From Aphelenchoides besseyi (taxonomy: Eukaryota > Nematoda > Chromadorea > Rhabditida > Aphelenchoididae), in assembly GCA_024699855.1 (NCBI GenBank), contig JAMPIQ010000002.1, forward strand, positions 10,292,001 through 10,356,000: 64,000 nucleotides of DNA, written 5' to 3'. The notes below the pieces were generated by a model. It did not search any database, was not told where the DNA came from, and was given only the letters and a program-made list of their open reading frames with translations. The translations under genes and the position numbers were made by a program. Numbering within the stretch: position 1 is the first letter of the stretch; the number at the start of each line of letters is the position of its first letter. Below are positions 52,332 through 64,000 of this stretch, one piece after another.

Positions 52332-53082
52332 AGATTTCCATCTAATTGGTTGAATTCATTCGTGATCCGCTTGATAATAAAACAAGATATGCATTAATCC
52401 GTTTCCATCATTTTAACGTCAAATAAAAAATACACTAACATCAGAATATAATAAGAAATTGAATAGGGTAAAAATTAGAGTAATTGGTTCAGCGGTTTTT
52501 TAGAAAAATAACCCTTATGTAAAGTAAATGCCCAAAAATACGATATTTTAAGGTCCGATCGAATTTTTTGTTGTGTGGTCGTATGAAATTGATTTCATCA
52601 CTTTAACAACGTTCCGAGTTGACATCCTCTCCAAGGTTTTGCTCATTCATTCTCTTCTTGCTGCAATAACTTGAGCTTCTTAATTTACACATTGTCACTT
52701 TTAGAATCTTTTTATTGTTTGTACAATATTTGCTAGATTATTGACAATCAAGGTTTAGTACATTCATTAAACATATTCAAAGGCAACGACGATTATTCTT
52801 CGAACATAGAAGTGCGTATTGTGTCGAAATATCGGAGCTCACTGTTTCCAGAGATTTGTGAATTAACTCTAACATCAATTCAGCTTCTGTTTAAATTCGG
52901 GCAGCTGAGTTCGAAACGTCTGTACTTGTCGAACAACAATCAGCAAGCATCTTTGTTTATTGGTATAAAAACATAATAAAAAGTTCGAGTCAATTAAAAA
53001 CAATCACCAACGAAAATGAGATGAATAACAACGTGGGTCGATTGAACTTGCGGCAAACAACAATGCGACATTCTGGGAAGGT
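52332..53082. other. Intergenic, convergent 3' ends
   Basis: 750 bp between the isomerase stop and the stop of the small minus-strand gene. A polyadenylation signal for the isomerase is at 52376-52381. No gene or repeat recognised. Confidence 0.5.
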
Positions 53083-53584
53083 TTAAGCGTTGAGAGCGTC
53101 GGTCTGTTTCAGCTCAATCGCAACATCATCTTTCGTCTTGATGTTGTTGTTTTGCGAAGCCATTTGTTTCGGTAAATTCACGAAAAGATTATTTGCAGCA
53201 CTTGATGAAGCTAAATTACAGGATAAGATTTCATATTTCGTAGAGAATATTCTAAAGTTTGTTTGTTGCGCATATCATGTGGCAAGTTTGTTGAGTCGCG
53301 TTGTAGTTTAAACCGAACTTTGATTACTTACTGTTGAGTGTCAATGAAGAATCCGTGTAAACGCCGTTGTCGAACGTGTTGTTTTGAGCGAAAAACGGAG
53401 TTGATTGAGTAACCGGTTGGAATGGCTGCTGATTGTAAGAGTTCTCTGTTAGAACCGTTCGCTTCGGTATGATTTCCTCTTCATCATCAGTCGGATCACG
53501 AAGACGTTTGCGACTGTTCGCAAAGCCGGACGATGACGCGAACGGCGGGAGGCCCTCGTTGTTGTCTTGGACGTTCGTGTTCAT
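53083..53584 (-). CDS. Small, probably nuclear, low-complexity protein of unknown function
   Basis: Two exons, 53332-53584 and 53083-53210, separated by a 121 bp intron with GTAAGT donor and AATTTAG acceptor, in phase. They give 126 residues starting MNTNVQDNNEG. A bipartite-like basic/acidic patch (SRKRLRDPTDDEEEIIPKR) could be a nuclear localisation signal. The rest is rich in Asn, Gln, Ser and Thr and probably disordered. The start is preceded by TTTTTTGCAG, a possible trans-splice or UTR acceptor. I recognise no family. The existence of the gene is supported by the phase-perfect splice and the clean stop. Confidence 0.65.
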
Positions 53585-54326
53585 TTTCTTTGCGGGTTTT
53601 GCGATAAAAAAAAGCTGCAAAAAAAGTTCACGATTAACTCGGCTATAAAATCACGCGCAGAATAATTAGGGATCGGATAAAAACGTCAATCAGTTTAAGT
53701 ACAGATCAATTTGGCGGATGCAGGCTTGACGCGCGGGTACCTCTCATTCGTTTCCGCAGATCGGCCCATTAGCATAACCTCCTACGTTCGAAAGAACAAA
53801 GGAGGGTGATTACGCGAATTAGCGAGCCGGTTGAATTCTGCCTTCAGGACTTGTGATGCGACAGTCCGTAGCGGCGCTTCAAAGGCGCGCAAAAACAACA
53901 GTTTTTGCTAATAAACCACACCGAAGACCGACGGTGTTCGGTGGTTTCAGGGTATTCTTGTTTGCCAGTCGAAAACAATGATTGGCGCAAAACATCGCTA
54001 ACTGCCGTCTATTTTTAAACGTCAATCCGAAAAAAAGTAAGACGATAAACAAAGAAATTGGTTTGCTCATTGATCAGTTCGATTGGCCGAGTTTTGGGGA
54101 AAAGAGCCAAAACAAACCGGATCTTTCCTATTTAATTCCCCCATCTGACCGCTCGCTCAAATTTTTTTTCGTATGCAAAGTTGCTGGCGTTTAATTTAGT
54201 CCCGCGTTCGATTCTGTTGCTCTGAAACGCCAAAGAGGTTCAATTCTCTACCCGATTAACGAAGCGGTTGAAGTTGTAAATTTTATTTCTTTTACAATTC
54301 GCTGTGGTTTCGTTTGAAAAGTTTAC
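53585..54326. other. Intergenic region with a structured hairpin
   Basis: Upstream of the small nuclear-type gene and downstream of the HSL-like gene. Contains the hairpin at 53778-53805. Otherwise there is no gene-like signal. Confidence 0.5.
53778..53805. other. Inverted repeat that could fold with a GAAA tetraloop
   Basis: CCTCC pairs with GGAGG, then a small internal loop (TAC/AAA), then GTTC pairs with GAAC around GAAA, a GNRA-type loop. Nine base pairs in total. It could be a small RNA, a promoter palindrome or chance. Confidence 0.4.
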
Positions 54327-56064
54327 TCATAGACAAAAAACTTGAAGTTTGGAAACATAATCAGTAGCTTTTATCAGGATCGTCGTGTTCGGCCGAAGAA
54401 GTTGAAGGCGGTTTGGGATCGACCCGTAACCTTCATGAACACGTCGTTCGTTGAAACCGGCGACTCGACCACCGGCATTTCGATGTTTCTTTGCAAACGT
54501 AATCGTATCGTCCAGCAATGGATCTAGATGACACGACTAAACTCGAAAATTGTACGTTCAAAATCGTTTGCTTACAATGAAACGACAAGTCGGAACTTCG
54601 CGGAGCAACTCGTCGGGAGCGTACATGGGCGAAATCAAACAGTCACGTGACAGATTCAATTTGAGCAGCTCGCTAAGCGAAGTTTCAACTTTCTCTGCTT
54701 CCTAAAATCACTATCTTTACTACGTCGAATACTCGACTAAACCACCTTCTGTGCAGCACGAGTCAATTTCGGAGTACTACAGGTGCGAGTTCGTGGATCG
54801 CAAATGCGTACCGGAGTCGTGCAGTTAAATAGTCGCCGTCCTCCATTCAATTCGGCGGCATTTTGACCGTTTTCACTCTCGAAAACATCGTCATCAGCCG
54901 CAAGGTTGGTCATGCTGAAAGAAGCAGTCCGAAAGAACTTCTGGACGAAACATACGTTTTCGTTAACGGATGGCTTTGCAGGTAGTCGATCAATGTTTGA
55001 TCGTAGTTACAGGTGGAGAACGAAATGTACGATGGACTTCGATTAACGTAAACGGTCGCATTTTCGTTTTCTTCACGTTGCTCTTCAGATTCTATCGTAT
55101 TGGTTTCGTCAATTGAGTTATTCAGGCTCTTCAGTTCGCCTTCTCTCGTTGCTTCGTCTGTTGAACGGTTCTTTGGCGCAACCAAGGTTTGGCCATTCAA
55201 CGGACTTGATAGAACGCTCATATTCGACAAATTCATCAACGAAAGAATCGACTGACTTTCAAACTAAAATAAAACAAATGGTACAAAAAGATGAAGGTAA
55301 AACAAACGTTGCAGTCCGCTGAATCGACCAAGTGTTTTGCTTTGACTTCGTCGACATATTCCAACAACGATTTATGTCCTCGTTGACTGTCAAACTGTTG
55401 CTTGTGATTTCCGATTTAGTTCCACTCGGACAGCAATCTGTGTACGCAGCAGCACAATGAATAACAATTCCCATGTGAAGAAGCGGATCCGTGAAACTGA
55501 GTACTCGTGATGGTGAAGGAAGATACTATAAATGGCAACTTCAAAAGACCATAAAGAAAGCAAAGTACTTGGAATCAAACCGTCGGGCATTCTCGCGGCT
55601 TTCAATTGAGCCAAACGAAGGGCAACCGAAACGATCAGATTACCACCGGCCGAATCTCTGACCATCAAAAGTTTTTTGCCGTCCCATCCAAACTTCTCAG
55701 GATTCTTCAGAATCCACGAATAAGCATAGAGCACTTCTTTGTTGGGACGTGGAAATGGGAATTTCGGAGCCAGCGAGTAATCCACCGACACAATCGAACA
55801 GTCCAGATACTTTGCCCACAACCGTAAATATGTTTCGTGCGATTTTGACGATGTTGCTACATAACCTAAGAGAAGGAACTCGCGTTTTTATATGTTTACC
55901 GCTTTTCCAACCTTCGCTGTGACAATCAAGCAATAGATTGGAGGAAAGTGGCTTCGTTGCTTTTGTGGACGACTAAACATCTCAACGATCAGAAGCATTC
56001 AATCCACGTGACCTACCAATCCTTCACGACTTGTCGTGAACACTAACAATAAAGTCATTCGCAT
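54327..56064 (-). CDS. Hormone-sensitive-lipase-like protein, N-terminal domain absent, active site altered
   Basis: Eight exons, 5' to 3': 56017-56064, 55912-55972, 55569-55865, 55304-55525, 54968-55263, 54746-54914, 54576-54701, 54327-54536, about 476 residues. Clear HSL catalytic-domain blocks: GYVATSSKSHETYLRLWAKY, SIVSVDYSLAPKFPFPRPN, DSAGGN, LPSPSRVLSFTDPLLHMG, a variable regulatory insert, ISPMYAPDELLREVP and LDPLLDDTITFAKK. HSL hydrolyses stored di- and triacylglycerol. Three anomalies: the HGGG oxyanion motif reads HSEG; the nucleophile motif GDSAGG reads RDSAGG; and the usual LPHGF containing the catalytic His is not visible in the last exon. Intron 55526-55568 leaves a one-nucleotide phase conflict. 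The N-terminal HSL domain is not found upstream. It could be a pseudo-enzyme or a decaying gene. Confidence 0.75.
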
Positions 56065-56842
56065 TAAACTGCATCATAAAGTTCGTTCTATTGATAAAAG
56101 GAACTGACAACGCACACTGCGTTTTCCGTTTAATGAGACGACAAACAAGGGCATTGCCGTCGGCAACCGATCAAAAGCCTTCAATCCTTTGGGAATTTGC
56201 GAGCTGGTGGACAATGGTAAACTAAAAGCGGCCAACACATTTTTGTGCGTAACAAACGCTTCGAATCGAAGTTTGTCGTTTGGGTGTCGATTTACATTTG
56301 ATGCTACCGATCATTTACGACCATTTAAATGTCTTGTATCCAATTCGTCACGCGTCTCCTTAATTCAATATCGAAACGGAGACGGTCCACGATGCCAATT
56401 GAAGAACCCGACAGCATTTCGTTTAGTGGAAAAGCACGTTGTTGACGTGAGTGGCTCTTCGTGTGATAACAGTCCGAACGAACTCTCAAGTTCTCTTACT
56501 CAATCTCGACGAATCCAAGCATCTGTTCGACCATCATCATGTATCAGCAATCGCCAACTACGTCAATGAAGCGTGTACGTATGAATCGGTTGCGCTATTC
56601 GTTCGAGCATCAACATCCACTTGACAGTCCACCTCGTGTTTCGTGGCGGCATTCGTAAGTTAAAAACATATCTCGGCAAAAATGAAGACCGAGTGTTCGG
56701 AGTCGGTACAACCACTTCAAATTTGCCTCTTGACTTTCGATAGTCTCGTGTTCGAAAGACGCGCAACAATCTTGTTGATTGCAGTGTTTCCCAAGACTCC
56801 CCATCGCCACGACCTTATCGTTCGCGATTGCAACACTCAATC
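56065..56842. other. Divergent promoter region between HSL-like and kinase genes
   Basis: About 780 bp. Open frames on both strands (for example 56189-56569 plus) show no motif. It may contain an upstream exon of either gene, but I cannot support one. Confidence 0.45.
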
Positions 56843-59583
56843 ATGGCAGCCGCTTCTTCATCGCCGTCGTCTTCAGCGTTGAATGTGCCAACAAATCAAC
56901 GTCAAACTCCATCACCTCAACGTCAACACGCCTCGTTTAGTGCTCCAACAAGACGGGAATCGATGACTCGTCTATTTCTTCGTTCTGATGCTGTGTTTCA
57001 AGCGTACGAGGAAGAACAACAACGGAAGGCTAAACGTGTTCCTCGATATGCGTCAGTGGATATGAGTGATGAGCCATTAGCACAGTTATTCAACGTGAGT
57101 TAAGAAATCTTATTGAGAAAAAGAAAAGCAAAAATTTTTCTGTGCCGGATGTTTCGTCATCAATTTGTAATTCTCGCATTCCAATTGGAGTGCCGTATTT
57201 GATGGGTGTCTGGAATAAACAAAGGCACACATTCTCAGAGACGCCGATTAATGCGCTCTTCTGTGTTGGTTGAGAATAAGAAGTTCGAGCATTAGCATTG
57301 TGTCGGATATGTTCTTTGGTTTTACACACGACTGAAAGCAATTAATTCCTGCTCTTCAAAGTTTTTACTGTTCCTGAAACGGCGTTTCGGCAAAAGACGA
57401 ATTCACTGGTGCGCAGTTCCGTTTTCTTTGATTATATGCACGGTTCCAGCACGTTCGTTTGGGCTTCTCACAACGTGACAGGCAAAACGAGAGCTGTGCG
57501 CGATAATTTCAAGTGTGTTGAGAGCAATCGGCCGAATTTTGTCGGTGTGAGCTTTGGCAAACTTCAGGATGCTCAGACGGATCCACGGCGATTCGAACAA
57601 ACGTCGCTCAAAAACAGTTTCGACACGCCTGTCGGCACTCAAGCCACAAATCAAACAACATCCAACCTTCCTACAGCACGTATTTACCGTTCTACGTCCA
57701 TACAGTCAACAAACCCAACCGCTACGGAAGTTCCGCGTCGTTGCAGTGCATTTGCCATGGATGCCCAACAAGTGAAGAAACAAGACGTGGACAGCGAGTA
57801 CACGGTAGTGAAATCGGTATTTGTGTCATTCAGATGTTCACAGTAATTTTGAGATGTTTTTAGCTTGGTACCGGTCGATTTGGTTACGTGAAATTGGTGG
57901 AACATCGAGCATCAGGTCAAACCGTCGCTTTGAAGTTTTTCCCACGACCACAAGTGAAATTGGTAAACTTGCAGAAATGAATCGACATACTAATTTCTAA
58001 TATAGACTGATTTTATTCGCGAATACAACTTTTCAAAACTTCTTTCACCGCATCCAAACGTGATCGAAACGTTTGATGGCATCTATCAGTCGACGGACGA
58101 AACGGCTTTCTACTTCGTTCAAGAGTTTTGTCCACATGCTTCGTTGCGCGAATTGGTTGAAAATTCAAGTGGAGGTTTGTGTTCGATCACAAATGTGATT
58201 TGCTATTAAAACTTTAGGTATCGGAGAGTTGGCAACGAAAAGGATTCTGCTAAGCGTTCTCAGTGCTGTCGATTTCATGCATTCGGAGAATTTGGTTCAT
58301 CGAAATCTCAAGGCCGAAAATGTGTTAATCTTCAGTCACGACGACTATTCAAAGGCAAACTAATCAGATCGTAGATGAAAGCGGCAATTTAGGTGAAAAT
58401 CAGCGATTTCGGATTGACCCAAAAAGTAAATGCAACAGTTAAAAACTTGGAATACACGAATGCCTATCATTCCCCTGAGCAATGTGGTAAGTCATTTTTA
58501 ATAAAAGAGCTGAGTCGCGTTTGTATAGTTCACTTGGTAAGAACAATTTCGATTGATCGACCGGGATGAAAAAACGGGTAAAATTTAAGATCTTAACGGT
58601 GTGAGTTCAAGTAAATTACGTGGGTTCGCCTTTGCTCAAAAGTTGTCCGCCATAAGCGAGTTCACGCACGTTTCCAAATCGGTTTTGAAATCAGCAGATG
58701 AGGGATGATTGCAAAGTACAACAAAACCAACTAAAAGAGAAAGCGTCGACTATTCTTGGTTCAGTATGTAAAACGTGTTTTATTAAATCCCAATTCTAAT
58801 AGATAAAACCCAAAAAACCTAAAAAGTTACTTCAAGTGACACCAAAGATATGGAACTAAACTAATAGCGTATTTTTAAGATACAGTTGTAAACGAAAAGA
58901 ACGTGGTAGCCAAACCAACAGACATCTGGGCTATTGGTAAACTCAAAGAAAATGGAATCGTATAGACGTTTGAATGACTTCAGGCATTCTTTTTTACTAC
59001 TGTTTGAAAGGTCGACATCCATGGCAAAAGGCGTCCATTGTGTGTCGTCAGTATTTCGAGTGGACTGAATGGATGAAACACAAACTTCCGCAATTGCCAA
59101 AACGATACGGTGAGTCGATTTTCAAGGCAATTTGAGTTCATTCGAGCTCTCAAACTACAAACTCAAAGATGCAAAAATGTGTCCACTTTGCGCTGTACTT
59201 CAATAAGTGGACACAAAAACCGTTGCAATTTTGCTGTGTGAAGTTCCCTTCTTATTACAACAATATTTGCAGATGTATTCACGGAAAAAGCCATAAAATT
59301 GCAAAAACGTTGTTTGATTGCACGCCCAAAAGAACGATGGACGTGCAAAGATATCAAACGGTGTATCGAAAAGGAACGACTACTGAAACAAGTGAAGAGT
59401 CCTGTGAAATCAGCGGTAATTCTAAACACCTAAACAGAAAACCTCTTGATTTAGACTATTGATGAATGCGAGATGCCGGAAACCGATCGACGTCACAAGT
59501 CCACGATTCATCACTGGTTGACCAACACTCTGACCGTGATGAATGAAATCTCCGAGCAAGTCGTTTCGGCTCGTAATCAATAA
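56843..59583 (+). CDS. SBK-type protein kinase with HRN in place of HRD (candidate pseudokinase)
   Basis: Eleven exons: 56843-57094, 57124-57268, 57362-57816, 57864-57962, 58006-58174, 58218-58354, 58393-58486, 58880-58936, 58984-59109, 59273-59415, 59455-59583, giving 601 residues. There is a disordered, Ser/Gln/Thr-rich N-terminal half of about 280 residues. The kinase domain follows: Gly loop LGTGRFGYVKL, Lys in VALKFF, alpha-C Glu in FIREYNF, catalytic loop VHRNLKAENVLI, DFG in ISDFGLT, SPEQC in place of APE, and DIWAIGILFYYCLKGRHPW. The block YFEWTEWMKHKLPQLPKRY is the SBK-family hallmark as I know it (FEEFVRWQ..LPGLP in mammals). The catalytic Asp is Asn, so phosphotransfer is doubtful. 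Intron 58355-58392 starts GC. The first intron would be only 29 bp, so the 5' junction is uncertain. Confidence 0.85.
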
Positions 59584-60073
59584 ATGGACAACGTTCATTT
59601 GCATCCACATATCTGTTTTTGAGTATTTATGTGAAGTTTCGTACAAAACTGTACAGTAAATTTGTATCTCAAGAGTTTTCGTAAGAAAAACAGTTGACTT
59701 CCTTGTTTTATACGTTTCTTAAAAACTCCTTTCGCCATCGTGTGTATAAAGGTTTACTGAAGTCAAGAAAGACAATTGGCACACCGTTGAATATGCGAAC
59801 GAAAAAGGTTTACCCGCTTACAAGATGTATGATCCATATACTCAACAACAGGAATAATTCATCGATGAAATAAGATTAGCGACCAATCAGTAGATAAATT
59901 ATCTCAATACAAATCAATTGAAAGACATAGTGGAGTTATCGGCAATGAACAGAATTTACCCGTTGAATTCGACACTACGGTAGTGACAATAGAAATCCGC
60001 AGTGTGACGAAACTTTTGAGTGTTTGAACTGAAAATCAAACAATTGCACCATAGAGACGTCAATCAAAAACCA
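59584..60073. other. Intergenic, convergent 3' ends
   Basis: 490 bp between the kinase stop and the stop of patched-related gene B. Nothing recognised. Confidence 0.5.
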
Positions 60074-63000
60074 TCATCTTTTTGTTTTTGCACCGGTTGG
60101 CTTGAGTGACTGATCGCTTGTGTTTGGATCGGGTCTTTTTGTGTAAATTCTGAAGAATCCCAGCGGAATCAAACTGAACATTACAGGGATAAAGAGCAGT
60201 CCGTGTATCACTCCAAGAACCATAGTTAACCAAATCGTTTTGAACATCGTCAAAATAATATACGCATCAACGGTATATAGAACAGTGATTCCGGTAATTG
60301 TTGATGCGGCGCCCTGAAAACCGAATCCACAGCTGCACAAAAGATTCAAGTGTTTACCTGGAAAATTGGCCAACCCAAGTGCTCCAAAGCTCCGATCACT
60401 CGTTCGCGAACTTCTCCGTGAGCTGTAACGAATGCGTACGTGATATGTGCGGACAAATCGACAGCAAATCCAATGCTCATGATAATCTAAATTCAGAAAT
60501 CCTCTTAGTTGACGAGAAGCGGTTACCGAAATCATTGAAATGGCATCAAGATTCACACCCCAAAATGTCATGTAACCGAAAACCCCAACACAAATTGACA
60601 CTATTGACGCAACAATAATGATGGCTGAAAATGAACGCTTCATTAAGCAGTTGTGACGATATACAAACCTGAAGGTAAACTTGGAATAAGCAAAAATGCA
60701 ATACATGTCATGCACAGCAACGAAATGATGATGTTACGGTACGTAGACGGTAGAATGATCAGATATTGATCGGCAAATGGAAACGCTTCGTGGAAGATTT
60801 GCACGTTAAACGGCTGTTCATCAGCAATTTTCCGTAACAACTTTGCTGCCAATTTGTGTTGATTCGGTTCAACAATGTTTTTCAGGGCTATCTTCAAAAG
60901 AATTATAGTAATTTTAAGTACCATTGGGCAACCTACTTGAAAGCGAAATGCCGAAATGGTGTCCGTAGTTTTGTTATACACAATATCCGTTTCCCATTGG
61001 TTGCTACCACCCGTGAATTTGAGCCACGATCGCAGTTTGACATTCCAAATTTTGTCCGTATTCTCGAGTTCCGCATTCAATTGATCCAAGTAATTGAGAT
61101 ATTCGAGAAAGAAGAACACCGTTCCTTCACGTCCCAATGTATAATCAGTATCTTCGAAGGCGCGCACCATCGCCATCAGTTGCTCACTGTAAACAAAAAC
61201 ATCAAGCGGTGAATAGAAGAATCAATTTTTACCGTTGAATTGGATCAGTGAAATTCGGAGGCTTTAAAACAGCGACATGTAACTGAGGACCAATCCTCCA
61301 AAACAACTTGATGTCCGTGAAATACGATGCAATGTAGTGAGTTGAAGTAACCAGATTTTTCGGTTCCAAACCCTCGCGAAAATTGAAGCATCCCATGACA
61401 GCGACCACAATGTAAACAATGTAGGTAACACAAACCACAAATCGTACTCCATCGTTCAGAATAAACGGCGCATATTTCTGACCGAAAAATCGGTGAATTG
61501 CATTTTCTGAAGGTGGCTGAGTGTTTCGAGCGGATGGATCAGGTCGTGGTAACTTGGCAATTGTGCCGTGAATTCCCAATGGTACGCCATCGACATTACT
61601 GTTCATTGCGAAAACAGCAGAAGTTGGTTGTGTCGAAGCAAAACCGTTGTTCGTTGTTCTTTTATCAGCGGCATAAGAAGGGCAACTGGAATCCATACTT
61701 GTTTCCGACATTTTCGTTGATAAAGACGGCGATTCGCGAAGTTCGTATTCGGTGATCGCACTCTCCGAATTCACGGCGTAGATGGTATTTGTTTTCTGAG
61801 GCTCGGATTCTGTGAGTTTGTAGAGGAAGAAACAGTGTCGTTTTTCTCGCTCAGCTTCGCCCATTATTGCCATAAATCCAGCGAAATAAGTGAGTTGATA
61901 GACATAGCAGAAGGCAACGGACGCAAAAGCATACAAACAGAACACTTCAATGCCCGGCAATTCGGTTATGCATCCGATCAAAAACGAAAGAATGTCCGTG
62001 ATGTTGGTAATTGAGACTGCAACGCCCGCTTTCTCCATCATTTGTGCCATTCGCTCCTGGGTTGGAAGACTATGATCGGTTTGATCCCAACATGCATTCA
62101 TAATAAACATATCGTCAATTCCAATAGCAATGATTAGGAACGGAATGATCGTATTAATAACGTTGTACGGAACACCGATCATTAGCATCACACCAAATGC
62201 TGATCCCAACGAAAGCAGGGTGTTGAATAATCCTAAATACAAATAAGTAATTTCATTCCTGAATAATGCCAACCAACCAGCACAAGCCAAGTAGGGTTTA
62301 CTACGTATAAAATCTAAACCCGAGCTGCCTTTCTTGAGCGTAAATGAACATATGATGCAAAAAATGGAAAGCGACGTGAAACTTATGACAAAGTTTGGTA
62401 CAAATCTTTCCGCATTTTCGTTCAGTCCATCTTCCAACGATTGATAGTGTGCAAAACTGTAGGTAATCAAATCCGAACGGAACTCATGCAGCAGAAACTT
62501 TTCAACTGCGTACTCGAAATCTGTCGAATATTTGCGAACTGAAGCTGGTTCCTGTTTTAGGAAATAAAACAGTTGAGTTACATGTGCTTCAAGAACCGTA
62601 TTGTCTGACTTGTTCAGAACAATGTCACCTATGGCTGTTCCCAAATAAGCGGGTGTGTCCTATAAAATTTCATTTAAATTCCTTCATTCATTGCACTCAC
62701 TTTATTTCCTCCTTTTGGATATCGAAGATCAATTACTTTGCCTACTTTGCTCATTTGACGAAACATTTCGATGTGTTCATTGGCACCACAAACCCAATCG
62801 TAACTCAAACACAAGTCCTGATATGTCAGATTGAATTTTCCGTCGTATGTCGAAACGCTGACGTTTTGCATTATCAGTGTGTTAAGAAATTGAATTTCGT
62901 CGAGTATAAACGGTCGTAGAACATTGCCACGATCTTTGGCTTTGACCAACACATTCACGAAACGTTTCGATTCGAAGGATTTGCCCGGTAGAAACTTGTT

Positions 63001-63279
63001 TTCTTCCAGTGGCCAGTTTGTTGTAAAGACTGCCAACTCTTTTTTCCATCTTAAATTTGTTTGCTTATGACAAGAAACTTCCCCAAGTTACCTTGCATCA
63101 CGCGGCGTGAAAACATATGCTGGATCGTCGACATTCAAGTCACCAAACCACAGAAATCCAATGCAGAATAGTGGGGTGAGTAGAAGTGGAAGAATAAACA
63201 GGAGCCATCGCTGCGAATAAACCACACCACCGTACCAGTAAAAGAACCGCCTTAACAGCGGCTCGAGAGAGTAGCGCAT
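60074..63279 (-). CDS. Patched-related (PTR/PTCHD-like) sterol-sensing-domain membrane protein B
   Basis: Nine exons in phase, 5' to 3': 63092-63279, 62701-63049, 62278-62659, 61233-62232, 60937-61186, 60669-60891, 60527-60624, 60358-60486, 60074-60313, giving 952 residues. The start is MRYSLEPLLRRFFYWY, then a first helix (LLFILPLLLTPLFCIGFLWF). A large extracellular loop is followed by the sterol-sensing domain (TIIPFLIIAIGIDDMFIMNA, then LSFLIGCITELPGIEVFCLY). A cytosolic linker with Ser-rich stretches follows, then the second bundle (GYMTFWGVNLDAISMI, MSIGFAVDLSAHITYAF, LGVIHGLLFIPVMF). The C-terminus is a short basic tail. The GIDD proton-relay motif is intact, unlike in gene A. The 45 bp intron 62233-62277 has no stop and is a multiple of three, so it could be mistaken for coding sequence; the homology pattern says it is spliced. 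Likely role: cuticle or sterol-linked membrane transport. Confidence 0.93.
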
Positions 63280-64000
63280 ATACCCAACCTAAAATATCTG
63301 CATATCACAACAAATCTTGCGTTTATTTGAGTTTACACACATCGAATACATTGGCAAACTGTTAAGAAGTGTGTTAATAAACGGTTAATCAAGATTGAAA
63401 AGTTGAAAGCAAAAACTCGTAAAGTGCATCGAATTCAAGTACAAGACGGTTGGATTTCGTTAGAATCACACAGAACCAGCTTTCTTCTGAAGGTCATCAA
63501 AAACTCGAGCGCAAGTGAATGGTCAAGGAATTTCACCGATCGTCTTGTACGACAGACGCCCAATGGCGCTCAAACGCACTTGCAACGATCAAGGTGAATG
63601 AGCCAAAGCGGTGGAAGTCAACGGGCGAGGGATGAATGAAAACAAGACGATGAGATAAATGCCCTAAAAGCCGATCAACCGAACAACTTCGTAGCTTACA
63701 AAAAGCTGAACGATAAGCATCGATCTGCACGGATCGTCGAGGAATGCGATTTGAAAAGAAAGCAGTGAAAGTTTAAGCCGCTGCACGTTGAGAACCGGAC
63801 ACGCGAATTTCTGACGAGGATTCGGGATATGCAAATCGAGTCGTTTCGTACATCCATCAACAGATCAAGTGTATTCAAACCGATGTCGCGGGCTTATTTC
63901 ATGTGCTTTCAAATCACTTTCCATCACCAATTCAACCGTGGATTTAAATTCGGTTTGTAGCTTCAACGTTCCGAAACAACAAAAAGAAACACGATGTAGA
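63280..64000. other. Upstream region of patched-related gene B
   Basis: 720 bp to the window end. It holds the probable promoter. Short open frames on both strands have no motif. The plus strand is CGAA-rich, like 9.8-15.2 kb. Confidence 0.45.

Noticed and set aside
56189..56569. 126-codon plus-strand open frame before the kinase gene
   Set aside because: No domain, no acceptor or donor that links it in phase to the kinase exons.

Overview
This window looks like nuclear DNA of a nematode. Most introns are only 38-65 bp long (some are longer), with GT..TTTNAG-type ends. Exons are short and dense on both strands. The gene families include several that are typical of nematodes: patched-related sterol-sensing proteins, a THAP-CtBP fusion, an ET/Ly6-like surface protein and a dual oxidase. 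Compact introns and gene content would fit a clade I (Dorylaimia, for example whipworm-like) nematode, but that placement is inference. All gene models were built by hand by following reading phase across splice sites.

Layout: 1-7.2 kb holds the 3' part of a BRICHOS-like gene (+), a patched-related gene (-) and a CUEDC1 homologue (-). 8.7-9.8 kb is a secreted, probably GPI-anchored Cys-rich protein (-). 9.8-15.2 kb has no gene I can support. 15.2-22.1 kb holds a small ET/Ly6-like protein (+) and a 25-exon dual oxidase (-). 24.2-29.7 kb is a chaperone neighbourhood: small HSP (-), a three-thioredoxin-domain ERp72-like disulfide isomerase (+) and a second small HSP (+). 29.7-33.3 kb is gene-free. 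33.3-39.2 kb holds a rhodopsin-type GPCR with a very long tail (+) and a neuroglobin-like globin (-); a globin intron carries a Tc1/mariner-type element with near-identical long inverted repeats. 39.2-42.8 kb is gene-free and has a 19-nt poly-G run. 42.8-52.3 kb is a run of plus-strand genes: THAP-CtBP, ABCF2, class-2 lipase and enoyl-CoA delta isomerase. 53.1-56.1 kb holds a small nuclear-type protein (-) and a hormone-sensitive-lipase-like gene with altered active-site motifs (-). 56.8-59.6 kb is an SBK-type kinase with HRD changed to HRN (+). 60.1-63.3 kb is a second patched-related gene (-).

Functionally the window mixes housekeeping (ABCF2, PDI), cuticle/redox biology (dual oxidase, patched-related proteins), lipid metabolism (two lipase-type genes, isomerase), transcription (CtBP) and signalling (GPCR, kinase, globin). 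I see no bacterial-type operon, CRISPR array or wholly new system. The most unusual signals are the degenerate catalytic sites in CtBP, the kinase and the HSL-like protein, the recent transposon insertion, and a cluster of non-canonical splice sites and phase conflicts that could be biology or assembly error.
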